Below are positions 25,332 to 32,233 of a DNA stretch of 32,253 bases, in pieces; position 1 is the stretch's first letter; each line of letters starts with the position of its first letter. The stretch is taken from assembly GCA_023426225.1 (NCBI GenBank), contig JAFABD010000278.1:1-32253 (forward strand), given 5' to 3'. The position numbers and the translations under genes are program-made. The stretch comes from Pseudomonadota bacterium (GTDB lineage Bacteria; Pseudomonadota; Alphaproteobacteria; Sphingomonadales; Sphingomonadaceae). The notes under the pieces are model-generated. The model did not search any database, was not told where the DNA came from, and saw only the letters and a program-made list of their open reading frames with translations.

Positions 25332-25386
25332 TGCACGATCGTCCGGCCCGAAACGCGGCCGCCAGGGAAACGGGAAACTGGGCAGA

Positions 25387-27636
25387 TCACTGGCCGGGAG
25401 CGCTCCGTTCGAGGAAGTTGAGGATCGTGCCCCACAGATGTTCGCTGATCCCAGGCCCGGCGACGCGATGCGTCTGGCCCGGATAGAGCATCATTTCGAA
25501 CGGCACCTTCTGCTGCTGCAACGTCGCCGCCATCGCGGTGTGGTGTTCGAGCACGACATTGTCGTCGGCCATGCCGTGGATCAACAACAGCGGATCGCGG
25601 ATGCGTGCCGCGTCGCGGATCGTGTTCGATGCCGCATAGGCCTCGGGCACCTGACTGGGGTTGCCCATATAGCGTTCGGTATAGTGGGTGTCGTACAACT
25701 CCCACTTGGTCACCGGCGCGCCCGAGACACCCGCCGCGAAGGCGCCCGGGGCGGCTTCGAGCATCTTGAGCGTCATATAGCCGCCATAGGACCAGCCATA
25801 GGTCACGATCCGCTTGGGATCGACGAACGGCAGCGTCTTCAGATAGTCGGCGCCGGCAAGCTGGTCTTTGACCTCGACGCTGCCCATGGCCTGCCAGATC
25901 GCGCTTTCGAAGCGCACGCCGCGATTGGCCGAGCCGCGATTGTCGATCTGGAACCAGATATAGCCGCGATCGACCAGATATTGCTGCAACGTCCCGCCCC
26001 AGGCACGGCTGACGGTCTGGACGTGCGGCCCGCCATAATGCTGGAAGAACACCGGATAACGCTTGCCGGGTTCGAGCGGCGGCGTGATCATCTCCCAATG
26101 AAGATCGGTGCCGTCCTCGGCCTTGATCGTGCCGAAGCTGCGTTCGCGATGGCTGGCGAGATAGGCGTGATAGGGATGCTGCGGGTCGCTGACCGCGTTC
26201 TCGCTGACCCAGGCCACCCGCTTGCCGGTCGCGTCGGCAAGATAGACCTGCGCCGGCTGGCTGGGGTTGGACCGCGTGATGATCGCCCGGCTCGCCGTGC
26301 GGTCCATCGTCGCGCCGTTCCACCAGCCGCGCTCGGTCAGCCGCGTCACCGTGCCCGGATGGGCGAGATCGACCGAATAGAGGTGCCGCTCGAGAACGTC
26401 ATCCTTGTTGCCGAGGAAGAAGATGCGCCCCTTCTGTTCGTCGACGCCGACGACGTCGGCGACGACCTCCCACGGCCCCTTGGTGAGCTGCGTCCATTTG
26501 CCCGCCTTGAAACGATAGAGATGGCCATGGCCGTCGCGTTCGGACCACCAGATCAGGCCGCCGTCCTTCAACGGCGTCAGCGCATAGGACAGGTTCACCC
26601 AGCTGCGCGGGGCCGCCTTTTCGGTGAACAATATGTGCGAGGCGCCGGTCGACGGATCAACGGCGAGCAGGTCGAGCTGCGTCTGCGCGCGGTTCTGGCG
26701 CTGGACATACAGCGTCTTGCCGTCTTTCGCCCAGTCGACGCGCGCCAGATAGATGTCGCGATCGGCGCCGAGATCGACCTTGACGCGTCCGCCGCCTGCG
26801 GGATCGAGCACCCAGAGCTCGACGAGCGCATTGGGCGTTCCGGCCTTGGGATAGCGTTGCTGATAGATGCTCGTCCCTTCGGCGCCGATCGCGGCACGCG
26901 TCACCACGCCGACGGGCGCCTCGTCGAACCGCTCGACCGCCACGCGCTTGTCGTCGGGCGACCACCAATAGCCGCTGAAGCGCGCCATTTCTTCCTGCGC
27001 GACGAACTCCGCCTCGCCCCAATGCACGGTGCCGGCGCCGTCGTCGGTGATCCGCCGCGGCGTTCCGCCCCCCAGCGCCATGACGACCAGGTTCTGGTCC
27101 TGGACATAGCTGGCATAGCCGCCCGCGGGGCTCACCTCGGCGTTGAGCTTCGGACCCGCACCGGCGGGAAGCTTGCGAACCGACCCGTCGATCGACGCAA
27201 GGTAGAGCTCGCCATCGAGGGGAACGAGCAGCGACCGCGCATCGGGCGCCCAGTCATAGGCGATGATCCCCTTGCTCCCCGCGATACGCGCGCGCTCGCG
27301 CTGCATCTTTTCGGCTTCGGACAGTTCGGCGGTGCCGCCGAACTTCTTCGAATCGACGAGCATCCGCCACTCGCCGGTGGCCGTATCCATCGCCCACAGG
27401 TCGAAGCGTTCCTTTTCGTCGGGGCGGTTGCGCAGCATCGTCAGCCACTTGCCGTCGGGCGACAGCGACATGCGGCGCGGCGCGGTGCCATCGAGACCCG
27501 GGCTCGCAAAGACACGTTGCAGCGTCAGGTCGCTCGACTGACCGACGATCTGCGCGCCGGCCTGCGCCAAGGCCTCACCGTTCGCCACAACACCCCCAAG
27601 GCTCAACAGCGTCAGTCCCAGCAACCATTTGCGCAT
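25387..27636 (-). CDS. Secreted dipeptidyl-peptidase IV-like S9 peptidase
   Basis: This 749-aa serine peptidase of family S9B is expected to remove X-Pro or X-Ala dipeptides from peptide N-termini in the periplasm or at the surface. It begins MRKWLLGLTLLSLGGV, a signal peptide ending near EALAQ. The N-terminal two thirds form a beta-propeller (repeats such as RRMSLSPDGKWLTMLRNRPD). They include the double-Glu motif in EFVAQEEMARF that holds the substrate amino terminus in DPP-IV. The C-terminal hydrolase has nucleophile GWSYGGYM, Asp in HGMADDNVV and His in YPGQTHRV. The start is the ATG at 27636, with GGAG about 8 bases upstream, not the in-frame ATG at 27663. Confidence 0.95.
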   Translation of the reverse strand: MRKWLLGLTLLSLGGVVANGEALAQAGAQIVGQSSDLTLQRVFASPGLDGTAPRRMSLSPDGKWLTMLRNRPDEKERFDLWAMDTATGEWRMLVDSKKFGGTAELSEAEKMQRERARIAGSKGIIAYDWAPDARSLLVPLDGELYLASIDGSVRKLPAGAGPKLNAEVSPAGGYASYVQDQNLVVMALGGGTPRRITDDGAGTVHWGEAEFVAQEEMARFSGYWWSPDDKRVAVERFDEAPVGVVTRAAIGAEGTSIYQQRYPKAGTPNALVELWVLDPAGGGRVKVDLGADRDIYLARVDWAKDGKTLYVQRQNRAQTQLDLLAVDPSTGASHILFTEKAAPRSWVNLSYALTPLKDGGLIWWSERDGHGHLYRFKAGKWTQLTKGPWEVVADVVGVDEQKGRIFFLGNKDDVLERHLYSVDLAHPGTVTRLTERGWWNGATMDRTASRAIITRSNPSQPAQVYLADATGKRVAWVSENAVSDPQHPYHAYLASHRERSFGTIKAEDGTDLHWEMITPPLEPGKRYPVFFQHYGGPHVQTVSRAWGGTLQQYLVDRGYIWFQIDNRGSANRGVRFESAIWQAMGSVEVKDQLAGADYLKTLPFVDPKRIVTYGWSYGGYMTLKMLEAAPGAFAAGVSGAPVTKWELYDTHYTERYMGNPSQVPEAYAASNTIRDAARIRDPLLLIHGMADDNVVLEHHTAMAATLQQQKVPFEMMLYPGQTHRVAGPGISEHLWGTILNFLERSAPGQ

Positions 27637-28006
27637 TCCCACGACTCCGAAAGGCCCCCGCATCGGCGGGGCAGGCGGGCGTTATTACGGGACGAACGCC
27701 GGGGGTAAAGTGCCGAGCGTCGGAGCTCCCCGCAAAGGCGGACAATGCACGATCTGAGCGGACGGGCGGAGCCCCGCCCCGCAAGTCAATCGTATACCGA
27801 TACTTGGAATTTCCCAGTAAACTTTCGACCAGAGAAGTCATTCAGCAGGGCTGCCGCGGTTTTCGCACCACGCATCGCTACTTTGCCAACTAAATCATCA
27901 GATTAACCCATTTTTAACGCTTATTGTCCAGAAATGAGACCAATCCTCCTCGAAGAAGGAGGGCTTGTCCCCCCGGGCCGCGCGTTTTTGGGCAGAGGGC
28001 TTGCGT
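27637..28006. other. 370-bp intergenic region between divergent genes, AT-richer in its centre
   Basis: No gene is supported here. The stretch 27780-27950 is clearly less GC-rich than its surroundings, as expected for promoter DNA serving the divergent S9 peptidase and 114-aa genes. It holds a CtrA-like box (27903-27917) and, nearer the plus-strand gene, a 6-bp hairpin (27945-27950 with 27957-27962). Confidence 0.6.
27903..27917 (+). promoter_or_regulatory. CtrA-type binding site, TTAA-N7-TTAA
   Basis: The sequence TTAACCCATTTTTAA has two TTAA half-sites exactly 7 bases apart, the consensus for the alphaproteobacterial cell-cycle regulator CtrA. It ends 89 bp before the start codon of the 114-aa gene, in the AT-rich part of the gap. 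TTAA is rare in this GC-rich window, so a chance match is unlikely but possible. Confidence 0.65.
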
Positions 28007-28351
28007 ATGTCGTCCGTTGACGGCCAGTACCACGGCGTTGCCAGCGAACTGGGGCTGCTCGTGCAGCTTCTGCGGGAAAGCTGGCCTGTTCCCTGTTCGG
28101 TCACGCCAGCGACGCTGGGGATCGGCACGGGTCCCGGCGCGCGCCGCGCCTTTCTCGATGCCGTGCTCTATATGAGCGATCACGGCCTGCTGTCCTATGA
28201 GGCGCTGGTGGTATGCAACGGCGATCCGCGCATCATCGAGGCGACGCTGACCGCGCGCGGCCGGATCATGCTGAATACCCCGGTTCCGGGTGCGATGGGC
28301 GCCGGCGTCGGCGCCGGAAGTGCTACGCCGCCACCCGCTGCGGCTTGCTGA
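28007..28351 (+). CDS. Conserved-looking hypothetical protein (114 aa), putatively CtrA-controlled
   Basis: I do not recognise this family. The protein starts MSSVDGQYHGVASELG. It has an alternating helix/strand character through residue 90 (LLVQLLRESWPVPCSV, RRAFLDAVLYMSDHGLLSYEALVVC, DPRIIEATLTARGRIML) that could suit a small winged-helix-like fold. It ends in a low-complexity Ala/Gly/Pro tail. No signal peptide or membrane span is seen. AGAGGG lies 9 bases before the ATG at 28007; a longer frame from 27965 is possible but without a better signal. A CtrA-like box lies upstream. The last 29 bp overlap the 3' end of the converging GAF-like gene. Confidence 0.72.
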   Translation: MSSVDGQYHGVASELGLLVQLLRESWPVPCSVTPATLGIGTGPGARRAFLDAVLYMSDHGLLSYEALVVCNGDPRIIEATLTARGRIMLNTPVPGAMGAGVGAGSATPPPAAAC

Positions 28352-28799
28352 TCGGATTTTCGCCCGCTTCGGCGAGTGCGACGACCGCCTGGGCGATATC
28401 GGCCAGGTGACGCAACAGGTCGCGCGTGTTCTGGTCGGGCGCTCGCCCGCGGCGCCCCAGAATGACGAGTTGCCCCCGCGGCGCATCATCGTCACCGCGG
28501 AACGGCAGCGAAACGAACCGGGCAAAACCCGCCTCGGCGGCATGGATCGGGTTGGCGAGCCGCGCGCGGCCGACTGCCAGGAAAGGGAAGCTGCCGTCCG
28601 CGAACGAGGGAAGCGCACCCTCCTCATCGAGCCCGAGCTGTTCGCGAACGTCGGCCGAACGATGGGGAGCAATCAGCATCGCGCCTTCGGCCTCGGCCGT
28701 CGAACGGGCGAGTTCGAGCAGGCCGCGAAGCATCGCACCGCCCTGGCTGGGCAGCATCGCATCCTGCGCTTCGCAACCAAGAATCGAAGGCTCGAACAC
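28323..28799 (-). CDS. GAF-domain-like hypothetical protein
   Basis: This 158-aa protein looks like a stand-alone GAF domain. A helix (GGAMLRGLLELARSTAEAEGAML) leads into a sheet core. The blocks ARFVSLPFRGDD and GQLVILGRRGRAPDQNTRDLL followed by an Ala-rich helix resemble the final strands and helix of GAF modules. The ligand is unknown and no output domain is attached. The frame is open to 28895, but AGGAG lies 7 bases before a GTG at 28799, so I start there (MFEPSILGCEAQDAML). Its 3' end overlaps the converging 114-aa gene by 29 bp. The GAF call is moderate; the gene itself is well supported by composition and start signal. Confidence 0.7.
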   Translation of the reverse strand: MFEPSILGCEAQDAMLPSQGGAMLRGLLELARSTAEAEGAMLIAPHRSADVREQLGLDEEGALPSFADGSFPFLAVGRARLANPIHAAEAGFARFVSLPFRGDDDAPRGQLVILGRRGRAPDQNTRDLLRHLADIAQAVVALAEAGENPISKPQRVAA

Positions 28800-28970
28800 T
28801 GCGCTTCTCCTACCCGCATTCTGGGCCGATCTGCCCATGGCCAAACCCGGCCTGCATGATTTGGGTAGATGTTCCGTTAACGCAGGCCAAATCACGAATT
28901 GTACGATACGGTGCAGGCCATAGGCACCAAAGGGCAGGCCGCGCCCGGCCGGTCAGCCCACGAATTCGGA

Positions 28971-29007
28971 CAAAAAGAAAGGGCGCCAGAGCCTTGCTCC
29001 GGCGCCC
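28971..29007 (-). terminator. Intrinsic terminator after rplS
   Basis: A 12-bp stem (28981-28992 with 28996-29007, one wobble pair) with a 3-base loop is followed on the minus strand by TTTCTTTTTG. It lies 27 bp beyond the rplS stop and ends the trmD-rplS transcript. Confidence 0.92.
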
Positions 29008-29034
29008 CTGCAGAACTCCCTGACGGGCCGCACC

Positions 29035-29424
29035 TTACTCGGCGGCAGTCGCCGTTTCGGTACGGGTGTCGCGACGCTCGGCAATACGCGCCGACTTGCC
29101 GGTGCGGCCACGCAGATAATAGAGCTTCGCGCGACGGACGACGCCACGACGGACGACGTCGATCGATTCGACGTTGGGCGAATAAAGCGGGAAGACGCGC
29201 TCGACGCCTTCGCCGAACGAGATCTTGCGCACGGTGAACGAGCTGCCCATGCCCTTGTTGGCGCGCGCGATGCAGACGCCTTCGAAGTTCTGGACGCGGG
29301 TACGGTCGCCTTCGACGACCTTCACGCCGACGCGCAGCGTGTCACCGGGACGGAATTCGGGAATCTTCTTCGCTTCGTTGAACTTGGCGATCTGCTCGGC
29401 TTCGAGCTTCTGAATCAGGTTCAT
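29035..29424 (-). CDS. rplS: 50S ribosomal protein L19
   Basis: L19 (129 aa) sits at the interface of the 30S and 50S subunits. The N-terminus MNLIQKLEAEQIAKF, FRPGDTLRVGVKVVEGDRTRVQNFEG, the SFTVRKISFGEGVERVFPLYSP block and VVRRGVVRRAKLYYLRGRTGKSARI are all standard. A short acidic/Thr-rich extension follows. The ATG at 29424 overlaps the trmD stop by 4 bases (ATGA), so translation is coupled. A strong terminator follows. Confidence 0.98.
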   Translation of the reverse strand: MNLIQKLEAEQIAKFNEAKKIPEFRPGDTLRVGVKVVEGDRTRVQNFEGVCIARANKGMGSSFTVRKISFGEGVERVFPLYSPNVESIDVVRRGVVRRAKLYYLRGRTGKSARIAERRDTRTETATAAE

Positions 29425-30161
29425 TTCGTAACGTCCTGTTTTCGTTGCCGCGCGCCAGAGGGAGACTGGACCCGAGCGCCCTCGTGACGCTCCCAAAGAT
29501 CCGGCCTCCTTAGCCGTGTGTCGTGCTCGGATCGCGCCTGACGCCAGGCGGCGATCTTTGCATGATCCCCCGATCGCAGCACTTCGGGGATCGTGCGCCC
29601 TTCCCATTCGACAGGTCGGGTATATTGCGGATATTCGAGCAGCCCCGTTTCGAAGCTCTCTTCCATTCCGCTGGAAGCGGCGCCCATTACGCCGGGAACG
29701 AGCCGAATGCAAGCGTCGAGCAGCGTCAGCGCCGCCATTTCACCGCCCGAAAGAATGTAATCGCCGACCGACACTTCCTCGATCTCGCGCGCTTCGAAGA
29801 TTCGCTCGTCGAAACCCTCGAACCGGCCGCACAGCACGATCACGCCCGGCCCCGCCGCAAGTTCGCGCACGCGCGCCTGGCGCAGCGGCCGACCGCGCGG
29901 CGTCATCGCAAGCAGCGGCCGACCGTCCCGGGCGACGCTGTCGATCGCGGCGGCAACCACATCGGCGCGCAGCACCATCCCCGCCCCGCCCCCGGCCGGC
30001 GTGTCGTCGACCGAACGATGCTTGTCGGTCGCGAAGTCGCGGATCTGGACGGTCTCGATCGACCAGAGCCCCTCGCGCAGCCCCCTGCCCGCCAGCGAAA
30101 TGCCTAGCGGACCGGGGAACATCTCCGGATAGAGCGTCAACAGGGTGGCAGCAAAAGTCAC
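29421..30161 (-). CDS. trmD: tRNA (guanine-N1)-methyltransferase TrmD
   Basis: TrmD (246 aa) makes m1G37 in tRNAs with a G at position 36, preventing +1 frameshifts. It is a SPOUT/knot enzyme using S-adenosylmethionine. Visible blocks are TLYPEMFPGPLG at the N-terminus, DDTPAGGGAGMVL, LCGRFEGFDERI and the knot region SVGDYILSGGEMAALTLLDA. The GTG start at 30161 overlaps the stop of an upstream 61-aa ORF as GTGA and has no strong Shine-Dalgarno, which suggests coupling to that ORF. The longer frame to 30392 is not TrmD-like. The usual partner rimM is 1.6 kb away, separated by unrelated genes. Confidence 0.97.
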   Translation of the reverse strand: MTFAATLLTLYPEMFPGPLGISLAGRGLREGLWSIETVQIRDFATDKHRSVDDTPAGGGAGMVLRADVVAAAIDSVARDGRPLLAMTPRGRPLRQARVRELAAGPGVIVLCGRFEGFDERIFEAREIEEVSVGDYILSGGEMAALTLLDACIRLVPGVMGAASSGMEESFETGLLEYPQYTRPVEWEGRTIPEVLRSGDHAKIAAWRQARSEHDTRLRRPDLWERHEGARVQSPSGARQRKQDVTK

Positions 30162-30343
30162 AGCGTCCAGTTCTCGATCTTGGGGCCGGGCGTATCGGCA
30201 AAACCGCCTTTGTCGTCGACGAAGTGGCGCGCCTGGCGGAAAACAGGAGCCCCCGCGATGGCGCGCTCGCCCGTTCGCCCGGCGCCCCCATCGACGCGCC
30301 GTGTATACAGCGCGCGGCCCGGGAGCAATGCGAGCGGCTTCAA
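30158..30343 (-). CDS. Small ORF (61 aa) chained between the PIN-domain gene and trmD
   Basis: This frame reads MKPLALLPGRALYTRRVDGG from a TTG start and ends GGFADTPGPKIENWTL. The TTG at 30343 overlaps the vapC-like stop (TTGA), and its own stop overlaps the trmD GTG (GTGA). The C-terminal half has natural-looking protein composition (VFRQARHFVDDKGG). I do not recognise a family, and it does not look like an AbrB- or ribbon-helix-helix-type antitoxin. The main reasons to believe it is translated are the paired overlaps and the lack of a Shine-Dalgarno for trmD. It could instead be untranslated leader. Confidence 0.45.
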   Translation of the reverse strand: MKPLALLPGRALYTRRVDGGAGRTGERAIAGAPVFRQARHFVDDKGGFADTPGPKIENWTL

Positions 30344-30720
30344 CGCCAATGCTCGACGCGCAGCCCTGCCACCAGGCGGAAATCGCCGACATTGTCGGTG
30401 ACGAGCACCGCGCCGAGCGACAAGGCGTGCGCCGCGATCAGCCGGTCGTGCCGCCCCCGGGCCGCCCGCGCCGCCGGATAGGCGCGCGCCGCAGCCGCAT
30501 CGAACGCGATGACCGGAATGGTCGCGATCAACCGGTCGAGCGCCGCCAGCCCCGCCTCGCCGCGCCGAGCGGCACCGGCAACCAATTCGGCGTGGCTGAT
30601 CGCCGACATCGCGATTGTTCCCGGATCGGCGGCCGCGATACGCCGCATCGCCGGTGCGCTGCTCCCCCGCAACACACGGATGCAGACGCAGCTGTCGATC
30701 AGATAAGTGGGCGTGGACAT
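30340..30720 (-). CDS. PIN-domain (VapC-like) ribonuclease, no antitoxin gene seen
   Basis: This 126-aa PIN-domain protein is of the VapC toxin type and is expected to cut RNA in a metal-dependent way. The acidic residues fit the fold: Asp9 (TYLIDSCVCIRVLRG), Glu45 (SHAELVAGA), Asp92 (GRHDRLIAAHAL) and Asp109/Asp113 (VTDNVGDF). The start is the ATG at 30720, with no obvious Shine-Dalgarno; the frame to 30801 would overlap the divergent flavoprotein gene. A VapB antitoxin normally lies just upstream, but here the upstream 61 bp lead to a gene on the other strand. It is either an orphan PIN protein or its antitoxin lies elsewhere. Its stop overlaps the next small ORF. Confidence 0.88.
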   Translation of the reverse strand: MSTPTYLIDSCVCIRVLRGSSAPAMRRIAAADPGTIAMSAISHAELVAGAARRGEAGLAALDRLIATIPVIAFDAAAARAYPAARAARGRHDRLIAAHALSLGAVLVTDNVGDFRLVAGLRVEHWR

Positions 30721-30781
30721 CGGCAGGGCCGATAGCATTCGCGCCCGGAACCTGTCGCGCCCCTTGCGCGCTTCGCCCGCG

Positions 30782-31699
30782 ATGGACGACTGCATCATCA
30801 TCGGCGCCGGCCCCGCGGGACTGACCGCGGCAATCTATCTCGCGCGCTTTCACCTGCGGATCCGCCTGTTCGACTGCGGTTCGAGCCGCGCCGCGCTGAT
30901 CCCGCGCACGCGGAACCATGCCGGTTATCCCGACGGCATCGCCGGCACCGAATTGCTGGCGCTGATGCGCACCCAGGCAGAACGCTATGGTGCGGTGTGC
31001 GAAGCCGCCGAGGTGACCGGGCTGCGTCTCGTCGACGCCGACCCCGGCGCCCCCGTCTTCGGCGTGCGCGTGCGCGACGAGGAGCGTGCCGCGCGCACGG
31101 TTCTGCTCGCGACCGGCGTCGTCAATCATCGCCCGGACATGCCCGACGCCCTGCACGACGCGGCGCTGGCACGCGGCCTCATTCGCTATTGCCCGATCTG
31201 CGACGGCTATGAAGTGACCGACCGCCGCGTCGGCGTGGTCGGAACCGGCGAGCATGGCGCGCGCGAGGCGCTGTTCCTGCGGAGCTACACGCGCGACGTG
31301 ACGCTGATCGCGCCTGATCGCCACGCGCTGCCGGATGCGATGGCCGCACGGCTGCGCGAGGCCGACGTCGATTGTATCGACGGACCGCCGCGTGAATGGG
31401 CGATCGATGGCGATTGCATCGCACTCACCACGGCACGAGGCCGCATGGGTTTCGACAGCATCTATCCCGCGCTCGGCTCCCGCATCCGGTCGGGCCTTGC
31501 GGTCCAGGCGGGCGCCCGCGCCGATCCGGTCGGCTGCCTCGAGGTCGACGACCACCAGCGCACGTCGGTTCCGGGCCTCTTTGCCGCCGGCGATGTCGCG
31601 CGCGGCCTCGACCAGATCAGCCATGCGATGGGCGAGGCCGGAGTCGCTGCGACGACGATCCGCAACATGCTCGACGCGCGACGCCCGCTCTGGCGCTGA
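30782..31699 (+). CDS. Thioredoxin-reductase-like NAD(P)/FAD oxidoreductase
   Basis: This 305-aa flavoprotein has the thioredoxin reductase layout. The N-terminal FAD Rossmann motif is CIIIGAGPAGLTAAIYLARF. A redox-active CPICDG follows (Cys137 and Cys140), then a second nucleotide-binding motif VGVVGTGEHGAREA. A C-terminal FAD-contact block GLFAAGDVARGLDQISHAMGEA completes it. It could reduce thioredoxin or another dithiol protein. The NAD(P)H preference and partner cannot be read, and no thioredoxin gene adjoins it. I start at the ATG at 30782 (MDDCIIIGAG); the frame back to 30707 would overlap the PIN gene. It is divergent from the PIN gene and ends 33 bp from the converging rimM stop. Confidence 0.92.
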   Translation: MDDCIIIGAGPAGLTAAIYLARFHLRIRLFDCGSSRAALIPRTRNHAGYPDGIAGTELLALMRTQAERYGAVCEAAEVTGLRLVDADPGAPVFGVRVRDEERAARTVLLATGVVNHRPDMPDALHDAALARGLIRYCPICDGYEVTDRRVGVVGTGEHGAREALFLRSYTRDVTLIAPDRHALPDAMAARLREADVDCIDGPPREWAIDGDCIALTTARGRMGFDSIYPALGSRIRSGLAVQAGARADPVGCLEVDDHQRTSVPGLFAAGDVARGLDQISHAMGEAGVAATTIRNMLDARRPLWR

Positions 31700-31732
31700 G
31701 CTTTCGGAAGGGGACGCATGGCGCCCCGCCGG

Positions 31733-32209
31733 TCATTCGACGAAGGCGCTCGCAACCACCAGTCGCGCGGCATCCCATTCGGGTACCGCCTCGGGGCGCA
31801 TCGGCACCATGAAGCGCTTGCCGTCGGGGCGCTCGATCTCGAGCACATCGCCGGCACCGAAATTGTCGATGGCGGCGACCCGGCCGACCGGATCGCCGGC
31901 ATCGCTGACCACGGGCAGGCCGATCAGATCGACGTGATAATATTCACCCTCGGCGAGCGGCGGCAGCGCCGAGCGCGGAACCGTGAGTTCGGTACCGCGC
32001 AATCCCTCGGCAGCGTTGCGATCGCCGACCTCGGCAAAGCGCGCGATCGCACCGTTCGGGCCTTCGCGCAGGCTCTTGAGCGTCAAGGTGCCGCCGTTGA
32101 AGCGGCGATATTGCGCCAGATCGTCGGCAAAGACCTTCAATCGGACCTCGCCCGCGATTCCGTGCGCGCCGATCACGACGGCAAGCGTTACCGCCCGTTC
32201 GCTGTTCAT
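31733..32209 (-). CDS. rimM: 16S rRNA processing protein RimM
   Basis: RimM (158 aa) binds S19 in the 30S head and helps 16S rRNA maturation. The N-terminal domain has VTLAVVIGAHGIAGEVRLKVFAD. The C-terminal PRC-barrel half has EGEYYHVDLIGLPV, VAAIDNFGAGDVLEIE and MVPMRPEAVPEWD. The start is the ATG at 32209, with GAGGG 6-7 bases upstream, giving MNSERAVTL; the frame to 32230 is less likely. In most proteobacteria the order is rpsP-rimM-trmD-rplS. Here rimM is parted from trmD by three unrelated ORFs. rpsP is probably just outside the window. Confidence 0.96.
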   Translation of the reverse strand: MNSERAVTLAVVIGAHGIAGEVRLKVFADDLAQYRRFNGGTLTLKSLREGPNGAIARFAEVGDRNAAEGLRGTELTVPRSALPPLAEGEYYHVDLIGLPVVSDAGDPVGRVAAIDNFGAGDVLEIERPDGKRFMVPMRPEAVPEWDAARLVVASAFVE

Positions 32210-32233
32210 CGTTTCCCTCGGAAACAACACCGC

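Noticed and set aside
27934..28020. 28-codon leader frame overlapping the start of the 114-aa gene, with an AGGAGG that pairs with CCTCCT inside it
   Set aside because: No Shine-Dalgarno precedes its ATG and the peptide has no run of regulatory codons, so a leader-peptide mechanism cannot be supported.
28871..28885. GTTAAC half-site upstream of the GAF-like gene as a second CtrA site
   Set aside because: There is only one TTAA; the partner half-site at 7-base spacing is missing on both sides.
30344..31624. Upstream part of a 488-codon minus-strand frame ending before trmD
   Set aside because: It runs antisense to the flavoprotein gene and out of frame through the PIN gene. Only the last 61 codons, after the PIN-gene stop, are considered possible coding.
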